DNA of 64,000 nt from Elusimicrobia bacterium RIFCSPLOWO2_02_FULL_39_32 (lineage in GTDB: Bacteria > Elusimicrobiota > Elusimicrobia > 2-02-FULL-39-32). Within the stretch, counting starts at the first letter, position 1. The number at the start of each line of letters is the position of its first letter. The stretch covers positions 39,004 to 103,003 of the forward strand of contig MGUU01000022.1 of assembly GCA_001800135.1 (NCBI GenBank). The letters are read 5' to 3'. A program made the position numbers and the translations under genes. The notes beneath the pieces are model-generated. The model was not told where the DNA came from. It did not search any database and saw only the letters and a list, made by a program, of their open reading frames with translations. Of this stretch, positions 1 through 8,273 are shown in pieces.

Positions 1-1715
1 ACAAGACCTCCTAAAATCTCTTCATGGCTTACGTCTCCCCAGCAAAAATTATCTAAAATCGCGCATTTTTTTAGATCTCCTCCCACGCTCACTAAATTGC
101 GCAGAGCTTCATCCATGGCATTGGCTGCCATCCAATAAGGATCCAATTCTCCAAACCTTGGATTAATGCCGTTGGAAACTACAACCCCTTTCCAAGAGCT
201 TAAGTCTGGACGGGAAACACTGGCATCGCTGGGGCCGTTCTGCCTTAATCCTACAAAAGGTTTAATTACGCTGCCTCCCTGCACTTCATGGTCGTACTGT
301 TTTATGATCCATTTTTTGGACGCGATATTCGGCTCTTTTAACAAAGATTTTAAAAGAAAAGAAGGATTTTTATAAAAATTAATTTTAGGAACTTCGCAAA
401 TTTTTTGTTGGGGAAAAATCTTCCAGACCGCTTTTTTCCTAACCTTAGGAATCCCTTTATGCAAAAAATTTAGTTCCAAATCGCATGTTTTTTCACACTT
501 GTAAAAAACTTCCAGTCTGCCGCTATCTGTAAACTCCCCAATCACAGAACATCCCACATCTTCTAAAAGACAGATCTCTTCTAATTTTTTTAAATTTTCT
601 TTAGGCACGGACAAGACCATGCGTTCTTGAGACTCAGAAAGCCAAATTTCCCAGGGTTTTAATCCCTGGTATTTTAAAGGCACATTTTCCAAATAAACTT
701 TTGCCCCGCAACCAGAGGCGAGTTCGCCCACGCTGGAAGAATACCCTCCTGCCCCGCAATCTGTGAGAGCGGAAAAAAGATTTTGATCCCTGGCTCTTAA
801 AATAGCTTCCATGGCTTTTTTTTCCATAATCGCATGGCCGATCTGCACCACGCTTGCGGAAATATCTTTTTCTAGGGCTAGGGAGGAAAATGTGGCTCCA
901 TGAATTCCGTCCCTGCCGGTTTTCCCTCCAATAGATACAATCAGTTCTCCTGCTGAAACTTTCTTTTTAACCTTATCCTTAGGCAAAAAACCAACCGTGC
1001 CACAAAAAACAAGAGGGTTTGCAAAAAACCCTTTATGAAAAAGCACCGCGCCATTGGTTGTAGGAATGCCCATTCTATTCCCATAATCTCTTACGCCCGC
1101 AATCACTCCGGAAAGAATTCTTTCCGGAGGCAAAATATTTTCTTCTAAGCCTCGACTAAAAGAAGCGCCAAATTCACCCACACAAAAAATATCAGTATTT
1201 AAAATTGGTTTTGCTCCTAACCCCACGCCTAAAATATCCCGAATCACTCCGCCAATGCCTGTGCCTGCTCCTCCATAAGGTTCCAGAGCTGAAGGGTGGT
1301 TGTGCGTTTCTACTTTAAAAGCAACCGCCTGTTTTTTGTCAAAACTAATCACGCCCGCATTATCTTCAAACACTGAAAGACAAAACTTCTTTTTTAGTTC
1401 CAGAGTTGCGCGCACAATGGTTTGCTCTAGAAGATCATCATAAACTTTTTCTTTTTTTCCTTCAGAACTTTCTTCAGTATAAAGGATCTCCCCTTTAAAA
1501 GTTTTATGTTTGCAATGTTCAGACCAAGTTTGAGCAATAGTTTCTAGCTCTATGTCCTTGGGCTCTCTGGCTTCAGAACGAAAATAGTTTTGAATGCTAA
1601 GCATTTCTTGCAAAGAAAGGGAAAGCAATTTTTCTTTGGAAAGACGCGACAATGCCTCATGGTTTAGAGAAATAAAAGAAATCGTCTCGGTCGCTGAATT
1701 TTCCAGTTGGTTCAT
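1..1715 (-). CDS. purL: Phosphoribosylformylglycinamidine synthase, PurL (partial, C-terminus off left edge)
   Basis: This gene is absent from the ORF track because it runs off the window. Reading the minus strand from the ATG at 1715 gives an open frame to base 1, about 571 codons. Near the N-terminus is QTWSEHCKHKTFKG, followed by VETHNHPS, YGGAGTGIGG and, near the window edge, a second-half AIR-synthase motif NLVSVGGD. These are PurL signatures. The enzyme converts FGAR, glutamine and ATP to FGAM in purine synthesis. The ATG overlaps the stop of the upstream tandem-PurS gene as ATGA, implying translational coupling. No glutaminase domain is visible; it may be a separate PurQ or lie beyond the edge. 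Confidence 0.95.
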   Translation of the reverse strand, partial: MNQLENSATETISFISLNHEALSRLSKEKLLSLSLQEMLSIQNYFRSEAREPKDIELETIAQTWSEHCKHKTFKGEILYTEESSEGKKEKVYDDLLEQTIVRATLELKKKFCLSVFEDNAGVISFDKKQAVAFKVETHNHPSALEPYGGAGTGIGGVIRDILGVGLGAKPILNTDIFCVGEFGASFSRGLEENILPPERILSGVIAGVRDYGNRMGIPTTNGAVLFHKGFFANPLVFCGTVGFLPKDKVKKKVSAGELIVSIGGKTGRDGIHGATFSSLALEKDISASVVQIGHAIMEKKAMEAILRARDQNLFSALTDCGAGGYSSSVGELASGCGAKVYLENVPLKYQGLKPWEIWLSESQERMVLSVPKENLKKLEEICLLEDVGCSVIGEFTDSGRLEVFYKCEKTCDLELNFLHKGIPKVRKKAVWKIFPQQKICEVPKINFYKNPSFLLKSLLKEPNIASKKWIIKQYDHEVQGGSVIKPFVGLRQNGPSDASVSRPDLSSWKGVVVSNGINPRFGELDPYWMAANAMDEALRNLVSVGGDLKKCAILDNFCWGDVSHEEILGGL

Positions 1716-2200
1716 GAATATTTGATAAGCTGGCATTGCTGCACTAAAGGATTTAACAAATGTTGGTTTGCAAAAAAGATTAATTTTTCATCTACACTTT
1801 TCTCTCTTGCTTGAGCGATTTCTTCAAATTCATACCGCATGCCAAAAAAAGCATTTTCAATCGTCATGATATTTAAATCTCGAATCGCTTTTAATACGCT
1901 TTCAGCCACTGGATCTGTGACGCCGGATTTAAACCAAACATCCAAAAAAATAGTTTTAAAATCTTTTGGCTCTGCGTCAATTATAAATTTTTCCGCAATT
2001 GGATCGCACAAAAGCTCTTGAGCTATCCTCTGAATCTCCTCTAAAGAAAAATTTCCTTCCAAACCATATAATGGTTCTATTGTATTACACTCAACATCCC
2101 CTAAACCTGAGGCGCGTAATAAATTTTTTATTTTTTTACAGTTCTGTAAAGAATTTTTTTTAAGAATTGAAGAAACCTCAACTAATACTTTTTTAATCAT
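1712..2200 (-). CDS. Tandem PurS-like FGAM synthase subunit
   Basis: A 162-residue protein between purC and purL. Its two halves look alike. Each starts with a beta-strand-like stretch (VLVEVSS, and later IFLDVWFKSGVTDP). Each then has a helix, a G-x-x-x-(V/I) turn, an aromatic-Glu segment (LYGLEG, and MRYEF) and an A-x-x-LL-(D/N)P ending. PurS is normally about 80 residues, so this looks like a fused PurS dimer, resembling the N-terminal domain of large-type PurL. PurS bridges PurL and PurQ in FGAM synthase. It overlaps purC by 8 nt and purL by 4 nt, which supports the role. The duplication is my reading from pattern, not from an alignment. Confidence 0.75.
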   Translation of the reverse strand: MIKKVLVEVSSILKKNSLQNCKKIKNLLRASGLGDVECNTIEPLYGLEGNFSLEEIQRIAQELLCDPIAEKFIIDAEPKDFKTIFLDVWFKSGVTDPVAESVLKAIRDLNIMTIENAFFGMRYEFEEIAQAREKSVDEKLIFFANQHLLNPLVQQCQLIKYS

Positions 2201-3101
2201 CTAACTTCCTCGTCCCTGTAATGCGCAAATAAGCTTCCAGATACTTGGCTCTGGTTTTTTCCACAATCTCCTGAGTGAGTTCAGGGATTGGCGGTTCGCG
2301 ATTCCACTGAATAGAATCTAGATAGTCTCTGACAAACTGTTTGTCAAAGGAAACCGGGGAAATCCCTGTCTTATAATCTTTTTTCTCCCAAAACCTGGAA
2401 GAGTCTGGGGTCAAGCACTCATCAATTAAATAAATTTCATTCTCCCCTTTTATCCCTTTTTTAATGCCAAATTCAAATTTCGTGTCCGCTAGAATTAACT
2501 GCTCGGACAAAAGTTTTAAAGAAGCGAGGCGATAAATAGAAATAGAAATTCTTTTTAGCTCCTCACTTAGAGTTTCCCCTAAAATTTTTTTCATCTCTTC
2601 AAAAGAGATATTTTGATCGTGTTTCCCTCCTTCTTCTTTGGTGGCTGGGGTAAAAATAGGTTCTGGAAGTTGTTCCGATTCCTTTAAACCAGAAGGAAGC
2701 GGAACCCCGCACACTTTTCCAGTGGCTCTATATTCTTTCCAGCCTGAACCAGAAAGATATCCTCGCGCCACGCATTCAATAGGAATTTTGTCTGTTTTCC
2801 AAACCAACATGGAGCGTCCTTTAAGAAGCTCCTCATATTTCTTAAGTTGAGCAGGATATTCTTTAACATCTGCAGTAATAAAATGGTTCTTGACATGAGT
2901 TTCCGTTTGCTTAAACCAATAAATAGAGAGCTGATTTAAAATTTTTCCCTTATCCGGGACTAAAGTTGGGAGCACATAATCATAGGCAGAGATCCTGTCT
3001 GAAGAAACAATTAAGAGCTGCTCTCCTAAATCATAGACATCCCGCACTTTCCCGCGAATAAAAAGCGGAAGATCAAGCGCGGGTTGAGAGATTAGATTCA
3101 T
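2193..3101 (-). CDS. purC: SAICAR synthetase PurC
   Basis: A 302-residue phosphoribosylaminoimidazole-succinocarboxamide synthase. The N-terminus has the typical RGKVRDVYDLG and SSDRISAYDYVLP segments. The middle has IPIECVARGYLSGSGWKEY, and further on come DTKFEFG and LIDECLTPDSSRFW. The length matches the longer bacterial and yeast PurC type of about 300 residues rather than the 240-residue Bacillus type. It condenses CAIR with aspartate using ATP. It lies in the purine run between guaA (68 nt upstream) and the PurS-like gene (8 nt overlap). Confidence 0.97.
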   Translation of the reverse strand: MNLISQPALDLPLFIRGKVRDVYDLGEQLLIVSSDRISAYDYVLPTLVPDKGKILNQLSIYWFKQTETHVKNHFITADVKEYPAQLKKYEELLKGRSMLVWKTDKIPIECVARGYLSGSGWKEYRATGKVCGVPLPSGLKESEQLPEPIFTPATKEEGGKHDQNISFEEMKKILGETLSEELKRISISIYRLASLKLLSEQLILADTKFEFGIKKGIKGENEIYLIDECLTPDSSRFWEKKDYKTGISPVSFDKQFVRDYLDSIQWNREPPIPELTQEIVEKTRAKYLEAYLRITGTRKLDD

Positions 3102-3169
3102 ACAAAAGAAGCCTTCATTTACCGTTTAAAGTTTCCTTAAACCAAGTGAATGATTTGGGTTAATGTAAA

Positions 3170-4696
3170 TTATTCCCATTCTATAGTTGCCGGCGGTTTG
3201 GAAGATATGTCATAAACCACGCGATTGACTCCTCTAACCTCATTGATGATGCGGTTAGAAATTTTGACCAGTACTTCTCGCGGCAAATCAGCCCAGTCTG
3301 CGGTCATGGCATCTTGAGAAGTAACAGCTCTCACTGCAATCGCTTGTTCATAAGTGCGCGCATCCCCCATCACCCCAACTGAGCGCACAGGAAGCAACAC
3401 TGCAAAAGCCTGCCAGAGTTTTTCATACAAACCGCTGGCGCGAATCTCTTCTTCTATAATTTTATCCGCTAAACGAACTGTCTCTAATTTTTGTTCTGTA
3501 AGTTCTCCTAAGACTCTCACTGCAAGACCTGGCCCTGGGAAAGGATGGCGTCTCAAAATTTCTTCTGGAAGCCCCAGCTCTTTACCCAAAAGCCTCACTT
3601 CATCTTTAAATAAAAACTTTAATGGCTCAAGCAAAGAAAATTTCATTTTTTTGGGAAGCCCTCCCACATTGTGGTGCGTCTTAATCACTGCGGAGGGCCC
3701 TCTCACGGATTGGCTTTCAATCAGATCCGGATAAAGAGTGCCTTGCACTAAAAAATTGAATTCCCCTAATTTTTTAGATTCGGATTCAAAGACCCGGATG
3801 AATTCCCTGCCAATAATCTTTCTCTTTTTTTCTGGATGAGTCACGCCTTTTAATTTTTTTAAAAATCTCTTTCTGGCATCTACAGTTTGAAGCGCTTCCT
3901 TAAATTTCTTGCCAAAAATATTTTTTACTCTTTCTTCTTCTCCATGCCGCAAAAGCCCGTTATCTACAAAGATACAGTTTAATTGTTTCCCTATCGCTTG
4001 ATAAACTAAGCTGGAAGCTACTGCAGAGTCCACCCCTCCGGAAAGAGCGCACAAAACCTTTTTAGTTCCAACCTTTTCTTTAATATGTTGAATTTCTCTT
4101 TGCACAAAAGAAGAAATTTCCCAATCCCCTTTTTCCGCGCAGATCCTAAATAAAAAATTAGAAAGAATCTCCTTGCCTTGAGGGGTATGCATCACCTCTG
4201 GATGAAACTGAACTCCATAAAGCTTTTGTTCCACATTTGCCATTGCAGCTTGCAGAGAGCTTGCGCTTTTAGCCAGCCTGACAAAACCTTTTGGCAAAAC
4301 CTTGACTTCATCCCCATGGCTCATCCAGACAGACAGCTCTTTTGGCAGCCCTTGAAAAAGCAAAGATTCAGTTTCCACAAAAATTTCTGCATGGCCAAAT
4401 TCCCGAACCTGAGCTCTCTCTACTTTTCCACCAGAGGCATGAGCTAAAAGCTGCATCCCATAACAGATTCCTAAAACAGGAACATCCAGACTAAAAAAAT
4501 CCTTATAACAACTGGGGGAACCATTTCCATGCACGCTGGCAGGCCCTCCAGAAAGAATAATTCCTTTAGGATTTTTCGCTTTTATTTCAGCTGGAGAAAC
4601 TGTATAAGGAAAAATTTCACAATAAACTTTTAATTCTCGCACTCTGCGAGCGATTAACTGCGTGGTTTGAGAACCAAAATCAAGGATAACAATCAC
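3170..4696 (-). CDS. guaA: GMP synthase, glutamine-hydrolysing
   Basis: 508 residues with three recognisable parts. The class I glutaminase domain has its nucleophile in [12 protein letters not shown] and its His-Glu in [10 protein letters not shown]. The ATP-pyrophosphatase domain has the P-loop [10 protein letters not shown] near residue 220. The C-terminal dimerisation domain ends in the family's characteristic KPPATIEWE. It converts XMP to GMP. The start overlaps the stop of purE by 4 nt. Length and every key motif look intact, so the gene is probably functional. Confidence 0.98.
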   Translation of the reverse strand: MIVILDFGSQTTQLIARRVRELKVYCEIFPYTVSPAEIKAKNPKGIILSGGPASVHGNGSPSCYKDFFSLDVPVLGICYGMQLLAHASGGKVERAQVREFGHAEIFVETESLLFQGLPKELSVWMSHGDEVKVLPKGFVRLAKSASSLQAAMANVEQKLYGVQFHPEVMHTPQGKEILSNFLFRICAEKGDWEISSFVQREIQHIKEKVGTKKVLCALSGGVDSAVASSLVYQAIGKQLNCIFVDNGLLRHGEEERVKNIFGKKFKEALQTVDARKRFLKKLKGVTHPEKKRKIIGREFIRVFESESKKLGEFNFLVQGTLYPDLIESQSVRGPSAVIKTHHNVGGLPKKMKFSLLEPLKFLFKDEVRLLGKELGLPEEILRRHPFPGPGLAVRVLGELTEQKLETVRLADKIIEEEIRASGLYEKLWQAFAVLLPVRSVGVMGDARTYEQAIAVRAVTSQDAMTADWADLPREVLVKISNRIINEVRGVNRVVYDISSKPPATIEWE

Positions 4697-5223
4697 TGGA
4701 GACGGGAAAGAGCTTTGCGAAAGCCTTCGAGTTCTAATTTTTTTGCTTTAGACTCAACTTGAGATTTCATTTTTGATTTGTATTGAACCACCTTGTTTTC
4801 AATTCTTTTATCAGAAAGAGCTAAAATTTTGCAAGCTAAAAGAGCTGCGTTTTTAGCCCCATTGATAGCCACTGTAGCCACAGGCACCCCTTCAGGCATC
4901 TGCACGATAGAGAGCAATGAATCTAATCCATTCAATTTAGAAGTTTTAATTGGCACCCCAATCACTGGCAAAGATGTTAAAGCAGCCACCATGCCGGGCA
5001 AATGAGCAGATCCGCCTGCTCCAGCCAATATTACTTTAATCCCTCTTTTTTTAGCTTGGCTTGCGTAACGCGCCATGCGTTTAGGAGTTCTGTGCGCAGA
5101 AACAATTGTAAGTTCATATGGAACTTTAAATGAATCAAAAAGTTCAGCCGCAGATTTCATGATTGGAAGATCAGAATCGCTTCCCATAATAATAGCTGCT
5201 AACGCTTTCTGATTATTTTGCAT
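4693..5223 (-). CDS. purE: N5-carboxyaminoimidazole ribonucleotide mutase PurE
   Basis: 176 residues. [12 protein letters not shown], the catalytic-site SAHRTPKRM and [12 protein letters not shown] identify the PurE family. It converts N5-CAIR to CAIR. It lies immediately after purK (11 nt overlap) and before guaA (4 nt overlap), so the class I PurE/PurK two-step route applies. The roughly 20-residue basic C-terminal tail ([16 protein letters not shown]) is a little longer than usual. Confidence 0.97.
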   Translation of the reverse strand: MQNNQKALAAIIMGSDSDLPIMKSAAELFDSFKVPYELTIVSAHRTPKRMARYASQAKKRGIKVILAGAGGSAHLPGMVAALTSLPVIGVPIKTSKLNGLDSLLSIVQMPEGVPVATVAINGAKNAALLACKILALSDKRIENKVVQYKSKMKSQVESKAKKLELEGFRKALSRLQ

Positions 5224-6385
5224 CAGGCACCAGCGGTAAAACTTTAATGAGCTGCTGCACTTTTCCTGCTTTTTCTAAAGCTTCTTCTACTGTAGGCGCT
5301 AAAATAGTTAGATGGCCAAGTTTTCTTCTTTTCTTTAAATATTTTTTTCCATAAAGGTGCAGTTTCACTCCTGGAATCGCAAGAACATCTTTGATGCCTT
5401 CAATTGTGTAGGGATGCTCTTCTTCTCCTTCTCCAATAATATTTAGCATCACGCACGGGCTTAAAAGCAAAGGAGGCACTAAAGGAAGATTTAAAACAGA
5501 CCTTAAATGAAGTTCAAATTGGGAATGGTCGCATGCTTCAATTGTGTAATGACCAGAATTGTGTGGCCTGGGAGCGATCTCATTAATTAAGAGTTCCCCA
5601 TTTGCGCAAAGGAAGAGTTCCACGCCAAAAACTCCCACCCCATTTAAAGATTCAATCGCGCGTTTTGCGATTCTTTGCGCCTGCTCAATGATGGCTTTTG
5701 AAATTTGCGCAGGCACAATCGTCATTTTTAGCATATGTTCCTCATGAATATTTTCTACCACAGGATAAGCTTGGATTTCGCCTTCAAAATTACGAGCCAC
5801 CATTACGGAAAGCTCTTTAATGAATGGAACAAACTTTTCCAACATATATTTTCTTTGAGAAAGGTTTCCATTCAAAGAATGGGTAAACAATAAACTAGAG
5901 AGGTCGTCAATCTGTTTTAAAGTAAAGTTCCCTCTGCCATCATAAGAATCTTTTCTTAATTTTAAAATCGCGGGAAAATGAATTTGAGAAATACATTCAG
6001 CCAAATGTTCTCTGGAAAGGATTTCAAAAAATTCAGGAACAGGGATATCATAAGTTTTAAGATATTGTTTCTGTAAAAATTTATCTTGAATGATCCGTAA
6101 AGTTTCAGGAGCAGGAAAAATTTTAAACCCCTCTATCTCTAAAGTTTTTAAAATTTCAGTATCTCCTAACTCAATTTCATAAGTAAGAATATCGCAGCTT
6201 TCCGCAAGCTCACGAAGCGCGTTTTGATTTTTAAAATCAGCCACAATTTGTTTAGTGGCAACAGCGGCTGCCGGACAATGAGGCGTAGGATCTAAGACCA
6301 CAATCTCTATCGCCATCCGCCTTGCTTCTTGGGCAATCATTTTACCGATTTGCCCTCCTCCGATAATACCAACAATAGTATTCAT
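5213..6385 (-). CDS. purK: N5-carboxyaminoimidazole ribonucleotide synthase PurK
   Basis: 390 residues of the ATP-grasp family. It begins with the nucleotide-binding [15 protein letters not shown], has [13 protein letters not shown] in the ATP-grasp core, and has the substrate and metal segment [18 protein letters not shown]. It carboxylates AIR with bicarbonate and ATP to give N5-CAIR. It precedes and overlaps purE by 11 nt. The 68 nt between it and guaB3 contain no hairpin terminator that I can see, so the two may be cotranscribed. Confidence 0.97.
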   Translation of the reverse strand: MNTIVGIIGGGQIGKMIAQEARRMAIEIVVLDPTPHCPAAAVATKQIVADFKNQNALRELAESCDILTYEIELGDTEILKTLEIEGFKIFPAPETLRIIQDKFLQKQYLKTYDIPVPEFFEILSREHLAECISQIHFPAILKLRKDSYDGRGNFTLKQIDDLSSLLFTHSLNGNLSQRKYMLEKFVPFIKELSVMVARNFEGEIQAYPVVENIHEEHMLKMTIVPAQISKAIIEQAQRIAKRAIESLNGVGVFGVELFLCANGELLINEIAPRPHNSGHYTIEACDHSQFELHLRSVLNLPLVPPLLLSPCVMLNIIGEGEEEHPYTIEGIKDVLAIPGVKLHLYGKKYLKKRRKLGHLTILAPTVEEALEKAGKVQQLIKVLPLVPDAK

Positions 6386-6453
6386 TGTTTATTTGCGAAC
6401 CAAAAATCCAAAAACCAAAATTTCAAATTCAAATAATCTTCTCATCATAAATT

Positions 6454-7620
6454 TTATTTACCCATGCCTAACTTCTGCGCTTTTTGATAAACTTTTCCTT
6501 CGCTCTTTATATCCGGAGCAATAATAATTTCAACCAATTGCATCTCCTTGATGTTGCGCGCTCCTAAAGAACCCATGGCCACTTTTAAAGCTCCAACTAA
6601 ATTTTGCGTTCCATCATCCACATTTGCAGGGCCTAAAAGAATTTCTCTTAACAACGCGGTGGTTCCCACCCAAACGCGCGTTCCTCTGGGAAGATAACGA
6701 TCCGGCATGGCCATGCCCCAATGATACCCCTTCCCAGGAGACTCTGTTGCTTTTGCAAGGCCTGAACCAATCATCACAGCGTCTGCGCCGGAAGCGATCG
6801 CTTTACAAATATCCCCGCTTGTGACCATGCCGCCATCCGTTATAATAGAAATATATTTTCCGGTTTTTTTAAAATAAAAATCTCGGGCTTGAGCGCAATC
6901 CACCGTAGAAGTCACTTGCGGAACTCCCATGCCTAAAACACCTCTTGTGGTGCAGGCAGCTCCTGGACCAATCCCTACCAAAATCCCAGAGGCTCCGGTT
7001 TCCATTAAAGCCAAAGCCTGATCGTAGGTAACGCAATTGCCGATTACAACAGCCATTTTCTTTTTTAAATTTTTACAAATTCTTGCAAAATCCACAGAAG
7101 CGTATTTGGAAGATTCATGGCGCACGCTGGTAACTGTGGATTGGATAAAAAATAGATCCGCTCCAGCCTCCAAAGCAATTTCCGCAAAGCGTTCCGCTCG
7201 TTTTGGTATTGCGGATAGTGCGACTGGAACCCCTGCTTTTTTAATTTGCTGAATTCGAAGTTTAAGCAGCTCTTCTTTGATAGGCTCTCTATAAATCTGC
7301 TGCAAAAGGTTCGTGACTTCATCTGGTTTTGCAGTTACAATTTTCTTTAAGATTTCCTGAGGTTTTTCATATCTGGTTTGAATCCCTTCAGAATTTAAAA
7401 CCGCTAACCCGCCGCAATGCCCCATCTCAATAGCGAAATTAACATCTACCACTCCATCCATGGCGCTGGCAATAATTGGAATCTTAAGATTAACATCTCC
7501 AATTTTACTGACCACATCCACTTCTTCCGGATCAATGGTAACTAACCCAGGCACAAGCGCCACCTCATCAAAACCATAAGCTCTTCTTGCTTCCCGATCT
7601 TTTCCTATAAAAAATGCCAT
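6454..7620 (-). CDS. guaB3: GuaB3-type IMP dehydrogenase
   Basis: I start this at the ATG at 7620 (MAFFIGKDREARRAYGFDEV) rather than the track start at 7647, because AGAGGAG lies 5 nt upstream. The 388-residue barrel has IASAMDGVVDVNFAIEMG and the IMPDH active-site loop GIGPGAACTTRGV with its catalytic Cys, but no CBS pair. The RRAYGFDEV opening and lack of CBS domains match the GuaB3 subfamily rather than classical GuaB. It probably makes XMP from IMP for the nearby guaA. No other IMPDH is in the window, so this may be the organism's only one, though that cannot be judged here. Confidence 0.9.
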   Translation of the reverse strand: MAFFIGKDREARRAYGFDEVALVPGLVTIDPEEVDVVSKIGDVNLKIPIIASAMDGVVDVNFAIEMGHCGGLAVLNSEGIQTRYEKPQEILKKIVTAKPDEVTNLLQQIYREPIKEELLKLRIQQIKKAGVPVALSAIPKRAERFAEIALEAGADLFFIQSTVTSVRHESSKYASVDFARICKNLKKKMAVVIGNCVTYDQALALMETGASGILVGIGPGAACTTRGVLGMGVPQVTSTVDCAQARDFYFKKTGKYISIITDGGMVTSGDICKAIASGADAVMIGSGLAKATESPGKGYHWGMAMPDRYLPRGTRVWVGTTALLREILLGPANVDDGTQNLVGALKVAMGSLGARNIKEMQLVEIIIAPDIKSEGKVYQKAQKLGMGK

Positions 7621-7625
7621 AGTTT

Positions 7626-7632
7626 CTCCTCT
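7626..7632 (-). promoter_or_regulatory. Ribosome binding site that sets the guaB3 start
   Basis: Minus-strand AGAGGAG lies 5 nt before the ATG at 7620. It favours the internal Met over the longer track start at 7647. Confidence 0.75.
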
Positions 7633-7692
7633 AAATGTGTGGCGCAAACCCTTCTAATTCGTTGTTTGCGCCAGCCTGATTTTTCTTAAAAT

Positions 7693-8256
7693 CTATTTAA
7701 CCAATTTTGGAAGAGTAATCTCTTTTTGCTTTTGATACTTGCCTTTTTTGTCAGCGTAAGAAACTTCACAAATCTCATCGCTTTCTAAAAAAAGAACCTG
7801 AGCAATTCCCTCATTGGCATAAATTTTTGCTGGCAGCGGTGTAGTATTAGAAATTTCTAAAGTGACAAAACCTTCCCATTCCGGCTCAAAAGGGGTTACA
7901 TTCACAATGATTCCACAACGCGCATACGTGGATTTTCCCAAACAAATTGTAATCACGTTGCGTGGAATTCTAAAATATTCTACTGTTCTCGCCAAGGCAA
8001 AAGAATTAGGTGGAATCGTAATATAAGTGTCTGTGGCAATATCTATAAAAGCTTTAGGATCAAATGCTTTTGGATCCACAGTTGCGCCATACGCGTTGGT
8101 AAATACTTTAAAGTCCCTGCCCACTCGAATGTCATATCCATAAGAAGAAACACCGTATGAAATCACTCCTTGATTGACCTGACCTTCTTGAAAAGGTTCG
8201 ATCATGCCAAACTCTTTTGCCATTTTTTTAATCCACCCATCTGATTTAACAGACAT
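7693..8256 (-). CDS. dcd: dCTP deaminase
   Basis: I start at the ATG at 8256 (MSVKSDGWI), since AAGGAG lies 7 nt upstream; the track start would overlap nrdJ. The 187-residue protein has [11 protein letters not shown] near the N-terminus, then [28 protein letters not shown] and [15 protein letters not shown], which are Dcd trimer and active-site motifs. It deaminates dCTP toward dUTP, or directly to dUMP in bifunctional family members. Its place between nrdJ and guaB3, near thyX, fits a dTMP supply role. Mono- versus bifunctional activity cannot be decided by eye. Confidence 0.95.
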   Translation of the reverse strand: MSVKSDGWIKKMAKEFGMIEPFQEGQVNQGVISYGVSSYGYDIRVGRDFKVFTNAYGATVDPKAFDPKAFIDIATDTYITIPPNSFALARTVEYFRIPRNVITICLGKSTYARCGIIVNVTPFEPEWEGFVTLEISNTTPLPAKIYANEGIAQVLFLESDEICEVSYADKKGKYQKQKEITLPKLVK

Positions 8257-8263
8257 AATTTTT

Positions 8264-8269
8264 CTCCTT
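8264..8269 (-). promoter_or_regulatory. Ribosome binding site that sets the dcd start
   Basis: Minus-strand AAGGAG sits 7 nt before the ATG at 8256, supporting the shorter Dcd. Confidence 0.75.
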
Positions 8270-8273
8270 TGAT

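Noticed and set aside
166-375. Plus-strand 69-aa ORF
   Set aside because: Antisense shadow of purL, whose minus-strand frame is intact and carries PurL motifs.
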